Origin: Actinomadura fibrosa
GTDB taxonomy: Bacteria; Actinomycetota; Actinomycetes; Streptosporangiales; Streptosporangiaceae
NCBI RefSeq assembly: GCF_900659615.1
Contig: NZ_CAACUY010000001.1
Location: forward strand, 124,001-188,000
Length of the DNA: 64,000 nucleotides
Direction: 5' to 3'
The position numbers and the translations under genes were made by a program. This document shows, one piece after another, positions 36,813 through 43,632 of the stretch (positions are counted from its first letter, which is position 1; every line of letters starts with the position of its first letter). The notes beneath the pieces were generated by a model. The model did not search any database, had not been told where the DNA came from, and saw only the letters and a program-made list of their open reading frames with translations.

Positions 36813-36976
36813 CCTCACCGCCACCGGGGCCCGCCCACGCTGGCCTGACCCTCGGTGAGCGCAGACCAGCGGGATCGCACCGGTCAGCGGTCGTGGCGAA
36901 GCCCCAAGTAGGTGCGCCGAAGGTACCCTGGCTAAGGCACCAGCACCCGACGATCTGACCGGAGGCACCAGGAGCC

Positions 36977-37561
36977 ATGCCTGCGATGACCCTCCCCTTG
37001 CCGTCCGGTGACACCTGGACTCGGGCAGACTACGAGGCGCTTCCCGAAGACCTCCCTGTACGTGTGAGCCTCATCCACGGAGAACTCGTCGTCGGCCCAC
37101 GGCCCCGCCCGATCCACCAGCGCATCGCGCGGCGCTTGGCGACCTCTCTCGAAGAGGCGGCCACCGACGCTTGGCAGGTGGACACGGACGTGGACGTGCT
37201 GCTGGACGAGGACGAGACAGAGCCGGTCGAGATCGCTCCCGACATCGTCGTCTACTCGGCCGAGCACGACCCCTACGAACGTCCGATCCATGCCGAGTCG
37301 GTCACCCTCGTCGCCGAGGTGGTGTCACCATCCACCAAGCGCAAGGACCGACGCATGCAACCGGCCCTGTACGCAGCGGCCGGTATCCGGCACTACTGGC
37401 GAGTCGAGACCGACCAGACCGCGCCGGCGTTCGCGATCTATACCTACGAACTCGACGACGCCACAGGCTTGTATATCGCGACCGGCGTCCACCACGACCG
37501 CATCTCCGCGACTCTGCCTTTCTCTCTCGACATCGACCTCAAGGCCGTCCGCGGACGCTGA
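36977..37561 (+). CDS. Uma2 family (DUF820) PD-(D/E)XK nuclease-fold protein
   Basis: The 194-aa product has the Uma2 pattern: WTRADYEALPEDLPVRVSLIHGELVV, a helix with HQRIARRLATSLEEA, the metal site region VEIAPDIVVYS (Asp), then LVAEVVSPSTKRKDRRMQPALYAAAGIRHYWRV (Glu and Lys). These residues form the PD-(D/E)XK active site. The family is abundant in actinomycetes and cyanobacteria with unknown biology. ATG 36977 follows AGGAG. It is the only gene between att copies 1 and 2. Confidence 0.88.
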   Translation: MPAMTLPLPSGDTWTRADYEALPEDLPVRVSLIHGELVVGPRPRPIHQRIARRLATSLEEAATDAWQVDTDVDVLLDEDETEPVEIAPDIVVYSAEHDPYERPIHAESVTLVAEVVSPSTKRKDRRMQPALYAAAGIRHYWRVETDQTAPAFAIYTYELDDATGLYIATGVHHDRISATLPFSLDIDLKAVRGR

Positions 37562-37603
37562 CGTCGCAGAACGAGAGGCAGACCGCCTACTGGTGGCCCA
37601 GGG

Positions 37604-37646
37604 TTCCCAAGCTGACAGCGCGGGTTCGATTCCCGTCACCCGCTCC
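37604..37646 (+). repeat. att copy 2: 43-bp tRNA-Gly 3' copy
   Basis: Identical to 35196-35238, lacking only the final A of CCA, where a G follows. The terminator hairpin (37654-37663 with 37683-37692) is retained. Confidence 0.93.
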
Positions 37647-37653
37647 GAGCATG

Positions 37654-37692
37654 AAGGCCCAGGTCAGCGAGTCACGCTCCAGCCTGGGCCTT
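37654..37692 (+). terminator. duplicated tRNA terminator after att copy 2
   Basis: AAGGCCCAGG and CCTGGGCCTT, the same 10-bp stem as the original tRNA terminator, with a different loop. Confidence 0.65.
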
Positions 37693-37710
37693 TCGCTATC
37701 ACCGGCCGCC

Positions 37711-37730
37711 GTGCCCGTTACGTGCCCGAT
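37711..37730. repeat. paired arm-type repeat right of att copy 2
   Basis: GTGCCCGTTA then CGTGCCCGAT, same placement as the other right-hand pairs. Confidence 0.5.
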
Positions 37731-38156
37731 CCCGAGGCGCCCGGCTTCTTCTTGCCCTTCCCCTTCTTCCCCTTCGCCTTCTTGAGCTCGCGCTTGGCCA
37801 TCTTGCCGAGCGTCAAGGGGCGGCGGCGCTCAGGCCGCTGCGCGGCCCCGCGCCGGGCCGTCCGGAGCGTGCGGCGTGGACGCCGGTCACCGGACGGCCG
37901 CGCCGGACCGCGCATCGTGCCGCCGCTGCCCCGTCCGCCAGTCGCCGGCGGTCACGGGGTCCGCGCCGCCGCCCAGTCGCGGGCCACCACGTGGCCGAGG
38001 TCTTCTTTGCCTCCGGCGGGGGCACGCCGACTCCGGGAAGCAGAGGCCGCGCCCGCTGCGGTCGTCGTGGAGTGAGGGAGGAAGCTCAGGCAGGTGGGTG
38101 GTGCTGCTATAGCGTCAATGTCAACATGGCGCCATGGCGTCTCTACGAACACACCC
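37731..38156. other. region without a convincing gene in module 3
   Basis: A minus-strand frame (37718-37915) with a Lys-rich end (KKAKGKKGKGKKKPGA) stops inside the arm repeat, the same place as the integrase stubs. It could be the tail of a third integrase, but it has no Tyr box and I do not call it. Confidence 0.4.
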
Positions 38157-38576
38157 ATGAGCCGAAGGCCGCCAAGTCGTGTACGGGCAATCCGGTACAC
38201 CAAGCATGCAAAGCCACCGTCACGCGTCCCCGAAGGCGTGCCTGCGAAGGTGCTACGGCAGATTGAGCACGCCTCACGGACGGGCGCTTGTCCATCGGTC
38301 CAGGAGATGGGCACTGCGCTCTCTGCGTTGGCATGGTTCCTTGGCCAGCAAGGCCGAACGTTGACATTGGACCCGGATACAACTTGCCCATGTCATGATC
38401 CCCGAGACGCGTTGGACACTCTTCACATGATCACGCGGGCGCTCCCCAGTCCAGCCAGACGGCAGGTTGAGGCGGTCATGTCTCCGCTCGTTGAGCAGTT
38501 CCGCGAACGGACCTTGCCGGATCCGCTCGCTACAGAAGATCAGCCTTGGTGGTGGCGGCGCATTACCGACCGCTAG
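38157..38576 (+). CDS. hypothetical actinomycete protein, 139 aa
   Basis: The product has a basic N-terminus (MSRRPPSRVRAIRYTKHAK), a helical middle (SVQEMGTALSALAWFLGQQ) with two Cys and a His (TCPCHDPRDALDTLHMI), and a C-terminus ALPSPARRQVEAVMSPL followed by RTLPDPLATEDQPWWWRR. The last segment resembles small uncharacterised actinomycete proteins that end LPDP-x-PWWxRR. ATG 38157 was chosen as the first with a basic family-like start; a TATAGC about 50 bp upstream could be a -10 box. It is the only clear gene between att copies 2 and 3. Confidence 0.6.
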   Translation: MSRRPPSRVRAIRYTKHAKPPSRVPEGVPAKVLRQIEHASRTGACPSVQEMGTALSALAWFLGQQGRTLTLDPDTTCPCHDPRDALDTLHMITRALPSPARRQVEAVMSPLVEQFRERTLPDPLATEDQPWWWRRITDR

Positions 38577-38716
38577 ACCACTGTGCGCGCACGCTGTGCG
38601 GCGGAAGCCGTGCCCGTTGGAGCGGACAACCACGGGCACGTGCGGTCGCTCACGGGGTTGGGCACGCAAGGGCAGCTCAGCGGCCTTGCTGGTGATCGTT
38701 GATCCAGGAAAGTGAC

Positions 38717-38759
38717 TTCCCGAGCTGACAGCACGGGTTCGATTCCCGTCACCCGCTCC
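38717..38759 (+). repeat. att copy 3: diverged tRNA-Gly 3' copy
   Basis: Matches 35196-35238 at 41 of 43 positions (two A/G changes). The downstream terminator and the arm repeat with an integrase stub are both kept. It is probably the oldest junction. Confidence 0.9.
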
Positions 38760-38766
38760 GAGCATG

Positions 38767-38806
38767 AAGGCCCAGGCCAGGGACATGATCCCCAGACCTG
38801 GGCCTT
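38767..38806 (+). terminator. duplicated tRNA terminator after att copy 3
   Basis: AAGGCCCAGG (38767-38776) pairs with CCTGGGCCTT (38797-38806), same stem as the original. Confidence 0.65.
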
Positions 38807-38832
38807 AGTTGTTCCGGTCACACTCACGCTAC

Positions 38833-38853
38833 CGGGCAATTAGCGGGCACTTA
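38833..38853. repeat. paired arm-type repeat right of att copy 3
   Basis: CGGGCAATTA then GCGGGCACTTA. As at 35311, the integrase TAA lies in the last unit, so gene end and arm site are fused in the same way. Confidence 0.6.
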
Positions 38854-38982
38854 AGCCACCGGCACGAGTGCCCCCGCTCCTCTGTCGTCGTCCTCGTCGT
38901 CCGGTGCCTGTCGCTCTGCCTGGACGAGCGCGTCTAGGCCGTCTGCGATCACCCGGTCCGCCCGGGTGGCGCCGCGTTCGTG
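38851..38982 (-). pseudogene. 3' stub of a tyrosine integrase gene (copy 2)
   Basis: The reverse strand reads HERGATRADRVIADGLDALV, then QAERQAPDDEDDDR and GAGALVPVA before TAA. It aligns with the stub at 35328 over its whole length (DR-IADGLDALVQAE, acidic run, GALVPVA). It breaks off just after the expected YQ of the active-site box, losing the catalytic Tyr. The break falls in sequence that on the plus strand encodes the start of the DHFR-family fragment. Confidence 0.78.
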
Positions 38983-39186
38983 CACTCGCTGATCAGGCTC
39001 GGTGTGGTCGACGAGTACCGGCTGTGGGTGCAGCCCGCCGCCACCGGCAAAGGCGCGCCGCTGTTCCCCGAGATGGACCAGCCCCTGAATCTGCGCCTGG
39101 CGTACCTGTCCGGGACGCTCGGACTGGTGTATGGGCCAGTCGGGGAATTAGCCTTCTGCGCTTCGCGTGTGGTCTCTTGTCTATGA
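38965..39186 (+). pseudogene. C-terminal fragment of a dihydrofolate reductase family (RibD C-domain) protein
   Basis: The plus frame reads GGAAFVHSLIRLGVVDEYRL, then WVQPAATGKGAPLFPEMDQPLNLRLAYLSGTL and a stop. GGAAF, LVDEYRLWV and GKGxPLFP are characteristic of DHFR/RibD-family proteins from actinomycetes, but the N-terminal two thirds are missing. The 5' break coincides with the integrase stub, so a deletion or recombination joined them. The end (YGPVGELAFCASRVVSCL) no longer follows the family and may be a frame drift. Confidence 0.7.
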
Positions 39187-39193
39187 TCGGTGA

Positions 39194-39586
39194 ATGCCCC
39201 TTGGTCATATTGGAGTGAACGTCCGGGACCTCGCGCAAGCCAAGGCGTACTACGACGAGTTCATGCCCCTGGTCGGCTTCGAGAGCTTCTTCGCCACTGA
39301 TGAGGAGTTCTCCTACCGTCCTGTGGACGGCAAGCCCGGCACGTACCTGTTCTTCTATCCCGCGCTGGAGGACGCCGACTACTCACGGCATCGTCCTGGC
39401 CTTCAACACCTGGCTTTCATGGTGAAGACCCGTCCGGAGGTGGATCGTCTGCATGAGTGGGCGGTCGAGCGAGGCGCGAACGTGCTGTACGAGCCGCAGG
39501 AGTTCCCTCAGTACCATCCCACCTACTACGCCACGTTCTGGGAAGGGTTTGACGGCGTCACTCTGGAGGTCGTCTGCCACCGGTAA
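39194..39586 (+). CDS. VOC (glyoxalase/bleomycin-resistance) family protein
   Basis: The 130-aa product begins LGHIGVNVRDLAQAKAYYDE with a metal-site His, has GLQHLAFMVKTRPEVDRLHEW in the middle (second His) and ends with EGFDGVTLEVVCHR (Glu). These are the metal ligands of a single VOC module that would dimerise. Function could be lactoylglutathione-like lyase, dioxygenase or resistance. ATG 39194 is 8 bp after the stop of the DHFR fragment. A second VOC gene lies convergently at 39593-39928. Confidence 0.85.
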   Translation: MPLGHIGVNVRDLAQAKAYYDEFMPLVGFESFFATDEEFSYRPVDGKPGTYLFFYPALEDADYSRHRPGLQHLAFMVKTRPEVDRLHEWAVERGANVLYEPQEFPQYHPTYYATFWEGFDGVTLEVVCHR

Positions 39587-39592
39587 GCCGCT

Positions 39593-39928
39593 TCACGCCT
39601 CGGCGAGTGACAGGCTGTTGCCGTCTGGGTCCAGCACGACCACGTGGCGAACGCCGTTGCTGTAGGTCTCCACTGGTTCGTGGGCGATGCCGTGCGCGGC
39701 GAGGCGGGCGAGGATGTCGTCGAGGTCGGTCACACCGAACGTGACCATGGCGCCGCCTATCCGTGTGGTTCGCATCTCCCGGTCGTCGATGACGATCCAC
39801 GCGTTCTCGCCGACCTGCCATAGGTGCTCTTCGCCGATGACCTCGTCGGCGGGACGTCCGAAGAACGCCTCGTACCACTCCGATGCGCTGGTCCGGTCGC
39901 TTACGCACATGACGCTGTACAAGTCCAC
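39593..39928 (-). CDS. VOC family protein, 111 aa
   Basis: The product reads MDLYSVMCVSDRTSASEWYE, then WQVGENAWIVIDD, VTFGVTDLDDILARLAAHGI and a VVLDPDGNSLSLAE end. The DPDGN-Glu end is typical of VOC proteins, but the usual first metal-site His is replaced (YSVMCVSD), so it may be a binding protein without metal. GTG 39928 has a GAGGAGC site. It is 7 bp from the end of the convergent VOC gene. Confidence 0.8.
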   Translation of the reverse strand: MDLYSVMCVSDRTSASEWYEAFFGRPADEVIGEEHLWQVGENAWIVIDDREMRTTRIGGAMVTFGVTDLDDILARLAAHGIAHEPVETYSNGVRHVVVLDPDGNSLSLAEA

Positions 39929-39946
39929 TTGGCTGCTCCTCGCGGG

Positions 39947-40510
39947 TTAGAGGACGGCTTGGAGTTTGTGCGTGAAGCGGTGCATGTTCGGGTCCAGTGA
40001 AGTGATCGGGGTGGTGAGGATTTCGGAGGGGCTCATCCATTCGATGCCTGCGAACTCGCGGTCGTCGAATGTGGTCACGCTCGTCGAGGGGTGCGCCAGG
40101 TACCAGAGCGAGACGTCGGTGTGCCGGCCTGCTCCACGTGTTTGCGTCCAGGTGACGAAGAAGGGGCACTCGGCGGAGTTCGGAACGACCTCCACGCCTA
40201 GTTCCTCGTGGGTCTCGCGCGTCACTGTGCGCCAGGGTTCTTCGCTCGGCTCGACGTGTCCGCCCGGTGGGAGACGCAGGCCGGCGAGCCGGTGATCGAC
40301 CATCAGGATGCGCCCGTGCTCGATCAGGATGGCGTAGCTCACCAGGTGGATCGGAGGGACGTCGGGTTTGCGCGTGCGATACAAGGGAGCCCCGCTGGTG
40401 ATCCACTCCGTGGCCTGCCGACGATGCTGCTCCTCTGTCGCGTCCCACGGTTCCAGGTCGTTCAGGAGGTGGAGGAGGTGACTTCGCTCGCGCGCGTCCT
40501 GGTCTGGCAT
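39947..40510 (-). CDS. NUDIX hydrolase
   Basis: The 187-aa product has a complete Nudix box GGHVEPSEEPWRTVTRETHEELGVEV (about 97-122, GX5EX7REUXEEXGU), preceded by VSYAILIEHGRILMVDHRLAG. It should hydrolyse a nucleoside diphosphate-linked substrate with Mg2+. The start ATG 40510 is the first in frame. It is 18 bp upstream of the VOC gene on the same strand, so they may share a transcript. Confidence 0.88.
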   Translation of the reverse strand: MPDQDARERSHLLHLLNDLEPWDATEEQHRRQATEWITSGAPLYRTRKPDVPPIHLVSYAILIEHGRILMVDHRLAGLRLPPGGHVEPSEEPWRTVTRETHEELGVEVVPNSAECPFFVTWTQTRGAGRHTDVSLWYLAHPSTSVTTFDDREFAGIEWMSPSEILTTPITSLDPNMHRFTHKLQAVL

Positions 40511-40610
40511 CTCCGCATCATGCCGGATCCCGGGCGGCGCACTCCATCGGCTGATCGTCCGAGTGATCCCCGGGGCGGTGGGGCGCGTCCAATCAGGTGG
40601 GGGTTTCGAC

Positions 40611-40760
40611 ATGCTGGGACGAGCGTGGAGGCGCCGCCGACCGCGGAAGAGCGCCCCGGTGGCGGTGGGGGCGAGTACGCGGATTCCGCTTCTCCCGCCC
40701 TCCGCGGTCGGTTTGAGTCCGCCCATGGCCCGTGCCCAGCACCGGCGGCGGCGATCCTGA
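40611..40760 (+). CDS. basic 49-aa ORF ahead of a membrane protein
   Basis: ATG 40611 follows a GGTGGGGG site and encodes MLGRAWRRRRPRKSAPVAVG through a Pro-rich part to AQHRRRRS. The TGA overlaps the next ATG by one base (TGATG). It could be a leader, the true cytosolic start of the membrane protein after a frame change, or chance. The composition gives no family. Confidence 0.35.
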   Translation: MLGRAWRRRRPRKSAPVAVGASTRIPLLPPSAVGLSPPMARAQHRRRRS

Positions 40761-41494
40761 TGGTCGGTCTGTTCCTGCTGAGCTGGGTGCTGTATCTGCG
40801 TCTGAACCTTGACGCCATGGTCGACACGGTACGGCTGGCCACCGCGCCGGAGTACACCGCGACCGTGGAGCCGCCTCGCCCGGGCGGCGACCTGCCGGTC
40901 CTCCACTGGACCGGTGCAGAGGGGGTCGAGCGTTATGGGCGCCCGGACGCGTCAGACGGTTACCGGCCCGGCGAGAAGGTACGCGTGGTGGAGTACTCAG
41001 CGGCCACCTGCTGGACGTGGGAGAGCGATGAGGACCAGCTGGACGATGTGTCCGGGATGATCCTGTTCCTGTTCGTCCTGCCCGCCGCCGCGATCACCCG
41101 GTACCTCGTTCACCGGCGTCGGCACTGGCTTGCCGTCCTCCGGGCGGCGCGGGCGGGCCTAACCGCGGGCCAGGTCGTCGCGCTCTACGAGTTCGGTCGC
41201 CGCAAGGTCGTGACGGTCGATCTAGGGACTCGTCGGGTGTACGTACCGCTCTTGAACGGCCAGTTCGTCAACGCCCTGACATCGTTGGACGGGCTCCAGG
41301 TCCAGCGACTTCCGGACAAGCGCTTCATCGCGTTCCGCGTCGCCGGCACGGATCGCGTGGTGTGGCCCAGCGGGCGCTATCGGAGGCGCATGGTGCCCGT
41401 GGCCGACGTCGTGGCCCGCCTTGCGTGGGTCGGCGGTCCGCCGCTGCTCACCCTCGCCGTGCATCTGTTCACGGCGCCGCTCTCGCCGTGCTGA
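40760..41494 (+). CDS. two-span membrane protein, hypothetical (DUF3592-like layout)
   Basis: From ATG 40760 the 244-aa product has a first membrane helix at once (MVGLFLLSWVLYL), an outer domain of about 75 residues (ATVEPPRPGGD ... YRPGEKVRVVEYS), a second helix (MILFLFVLPAAAITRYLV) and a cytosolic domain (LAVLRAARAGLTAGQVVALYE ...) with a further weak hydrophobic end. The helix-outer loop-helix pattern with P-G-E-x-V-x-V resembles DUF3592. The frame is open back to GTG 40625, which would add 45 residues. Which start is used is uncertain. Confidence 0.65.
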   Translation: MVGLFLLSWVLYLRLNLDAMVDTVRLATAPEYTATVEPPRPGGDLPVLHWTGAEGVERYGRPDASDGYRPGEKVRVVEYSAATCWTWESDEDQLDDVSGMILFLFVLPAAAITRYLVHRRRHWLAVLRAARAGLTAGQVVALYEFGRRKVVTVDLGTRRVYVPLLNGQFVNALTSLDGLQVQRLPDKRFIAFRVAGTDRVVWPSGRYRRRMVPVADVVARLAWVGGPPLLTLAVHLFTAPLSPC

Positions 41495-41525
41495 GGCCGC
41501 TCTCTTCGCTCACCGGACGGCGCGA

Positions 41526-41556
41526 AAGGCGGCGCCCCGGGTGGGGGCGCCGCCTT
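41526..41556. terminator. bidirectional terminator after the membrane protein
   Basis: A 13-bp perfect stem (41526-41538 with 41544-41556) ends in TTTT on the plus strand, between convergent genes. Confidence 0.85.
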
Positions 41557-41562
41557 TTCGGG

Positions 41563-42090
41563 TTAGTGCACCTTGAGCCAGCGGCCTACGGCGGAAGTGT
41601 AGAAGAGGTTGTTCTTGATGACTCCGACGCCGGCCTGGACGCGGAACGTCGTCTTGTTCCAGTTGTCGATTTCCCCGGCGATGCGAAGGGTCTTGTTGTA
41701 GCCCTTGGTGTTCACATAGCAGTAGTCGCGGACGTCGACGTCCGGGCCCTTGAGGTAGTAGCAGAAGCCGGCGGCCTTGCCGTCCTTCCTGGTGTCCTTG
41801 ACCTTGGTGACCAGGTAGACGAAGCCCGGTCCGTCGCCGTAGCGGGCCCAGTACCAGTGGCCCCAGACCGTCGCGCCCTTGACCGCCGGCGCCTTGAAGG
41901 AGTGGATGTAGCCGATCCGGTGGAACTTCCCGGTGTCCTTCGCGGAGACGGCCGGCCCGCCGAACCCGTCGGTGGAACGGGTGATCGGGTGCGGGGCCGG
42001 GGTGGTGGCGGCGCCGGCGGCCGGTGCGGCGACGCCGACCGTCGCAGCCAGCGCGGCGATACCGAGGCCGGCCGTGACGAATTTGCGCAT
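41563..42090 (-). CDS. small secreted protein, hypothetical
   Basis: The 175-aa product has a signal peptide (MRKFVTAGLGIAALAATVGV, AGA-AT cleavage near 27), then about 145 residues rich in Tyr, Trp, Gly and Lys (WGHWYWARYGDGPGFVYLV). A CYYLKGPDVDVRDYCYVN stretch has two Cys that could form a disulfide. It resembles secreted 20-kDa actinomycete proteins without assigned function. ATG 42090 was chosen because it gives a proper signal peptide. Likely exported by the Sec route. Confidence 0.75.
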   Translation of the reverse strand: MRKFVTAGLGIAALAATVGVAAPAAGAATTPAPHPITRSTDGFGGPAVSAKDTGKFHRIGYIHSFKAPAVKGATVWGHWYWARYGDGPGFVYLVTKVKDTRKDGKAAGFCYYLKGPDVDVRDYCYVNTKGYNKTLRIAGEIDNWNKTTFRVQAGVGVIKNNLFYTSAVGRWLKVH

Positions 42091-42264
42091 GGGTGTCCCT
42101 TGGGGGTGATGGAGCGGGGGGAAAGAGAGGTGAACTCTATCAGATGTCGATCTTCGTGCAAGCGGATAAAGGGCGTCCGGATCTGGTCGTCGCATTGTGA
42201 GTCCGGGCCTTATCGGAAAGTAACCGAGTGACGCCGGAATTGTGTTGGCGTTCGCGTTTCCGTG

Positions 42265-42897
42265 TCAGGTGAGGACCACGGGGCCGGACGGGCAGGACAG
42301 GGTGGCGGTCAGGCCCGGACGGGCCGCGGCCGTCACGTCCAGGTGGGCGCCGACGGCGTCCAGGCCGCTCCGGATGACGTCGGGTTCCGGGTGGGTGCCG
42401 GTGAGGGCGGTCAGCGGGACGGTCGGGAGGCCCTGCGCGGTCGGGTGCGCGGTGGTGCCCCAGTCGATGAGGAAGGGGACGAGGCCGGATCGGGCGTAGG
42501 CGAGGCGCCAGCTCAGGAGGTCGCCGGCGGGGGTGCGGCGCGACATGTCCTCGACGTCGCCGGGGTCGTAGCCGTGGCGGCGGGCCCGTGCCACGCGGTC
42601 GCGGATGTCGGCGGCCCGGATCGCCCAGGTGACGAGTTCGGCCGCGGTGAGGGTGTCGATCCGGAACGGGCGCGGGGCGGCCGGTTCGGGCTGGTCGCCG
42701 TCGGGTCCGACGATCTCCAGGTAGCGGCGTCCGCCGAGGCCGAGCAGGTAGTTGCGGGTGCCGAGGCCGGGGTGGCGGCCGCCTTCGACCGGTCGCGCGC
42801 CGGTGAGCCGGTGGACCCGGTCGAGCGTCGCCGGCAGGTCGGGGGTGGCGTAGACGAGGTGGTCCAGGGCTTCGTCGATGACGGGCATGAAGATCAT
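42265..42897 (-). CDS. VOC/glyoxalase-like domain protein
   Basis: The 210-aa product starts MIFMPVIDEALDHLVYATPD with a VOC-type first His, then GTRNYLLGLGGRRYLEIVGP (first half metal Glu) and a long second half with FLIDWGTT. This pattern matches the glyoxalase-like domain (PF13468) family. A second ATG at 42888 is possible. The enzyme reaction is unknown. The gene is 53 bp downstream of the next gene on the same strand. Confidence 0.8.
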   Translation of the reverse strand: MIFMPVIDEALDHLVYATPDLPATLDRVHRLTGARPVEGGRHPGLGTRNYLLGLGGRRYLEIVGPDGDQPEPAAPRPFRIDTLTAAELVTWAIRAADIRDRVARARRHGYDPGDVEDMSRRTPAGDLLSWRLAYARSGLVPFLIDWGTTAHPTAQGLPTVPLTALTGTHPEPDVIRSGLDAVGAHLDVTAAARPGLTATLSCPSGPVVLT

Positions 42898-42950
42898 TGT
42901 CGCTCAGGGACGGGCGGCGGGGGCCGTGGGCGGGCGTCCGGAAGCGGCGG

Positions 42951-43631
42951 TCAGGGCGTGAGGCGCTCCTCGGTCCGGATGAGCAGGTCGAGGATCTCCT
43001 CGTCGTCCGTCCGCTCGAAGGCGTCGCGGACGGCCTCCGCGGCGTCTCCTCCGGTGAGCCAGGCGACCACCTGTTCATACGCTACGCCTGTGTCGTCCCA
43101 GAACGCGTTGAGCAGCCTGGGGCGGCCGCGTCGCCAGGTCAGCTCGTCGGTGGTGAACGCGTGCAGGTGGCGGATCGCGGTCGTGGAGTCGAGGCGTCCC
43201 CATGCGGAGAGGCGGGGTGCCAGGTCGGCGGCGGCGCCGCCGAGCGCGCAGAGCGCCGTCCCGGCGGACGGGCGGGACGGGAAGCGCGCCAGCGTCCGCG
43301 ACCAGAACGCGTCGAGGAACGCGGTGACCGCGTCGCGCTGCGGCCAGTCCCGCCAGCCGGCCTGGGCGAGCTTCAGGCAGATCGGCTCGGCGTCGAGGTC
43401 GTCGGCGGCGGCGAGTTCGAGGAGCCGGGGCGCGAAGTAGCGCAGGTCGTCGGGGCCGCCCCAGGTGTTCAGTGCCTTGGCCGCGTACCTGCCGAGGTCG
43501 TCGGGCGTGAGGTCGCGCAGGGGGCGGTCGAGCAGCGGGCGGTCCTCGCCGGGCGCGACGCAGCAGGGGCACCCGTCGAGTGAGGAGGGGCGGGTCACGT
43601 CCGCGAACGCCGCGTACAGGTCGTCGAGCAC
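42951..43631 (-). CDS. hypothetical helical protein, 226 aa
   Basis: The product starts MLDDLYAAFADVTRPSSLDG, then a CPCC motif (22-25) and a series of amphipathic helices (DDLGRYAAKALNTWGGPDD, LDAFWSRTLARFP). It ends LDLLIRTEERLTP. The Cys pair near the start and the alpha-rich repeats are like many uncharacterised actinomycete proteins. GTG 43631 follows the kinase stop by one base, so it is in the same transcript as the kinase-cyclophilin gene. I cannot assign a function. Confidence 0.7.
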   Translation of the reverse strand: MLDDLYAAFADVTRPSSLDGCPCCVAPGEDRPLLDRPLRDLTPDDLGRYAAKALNTWGGPDDLRYFAPRLLELAAADDLDAEPICLKLAQAGWRDWPQRDAVTAFLDAFWSRTLARFPSRPSAGTALCALGGAAADLAPRLSAWGRLDSTTAIRHLHAFTTDELTWRRGRPRLLNAFWDDTGVAYEQVVAWLTGGDAAEAVRDAFERTDDEEILDLLIRTEERLTP

Positions 43632-43632
43632 G

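Noticed and set aside
37718-37915. Lys-rich minus-strand ORF in the third att module
   Set aside because: It might be the tail of a third integrase because it stops in the arm repeat, but it has no Tyr box and no start signal.
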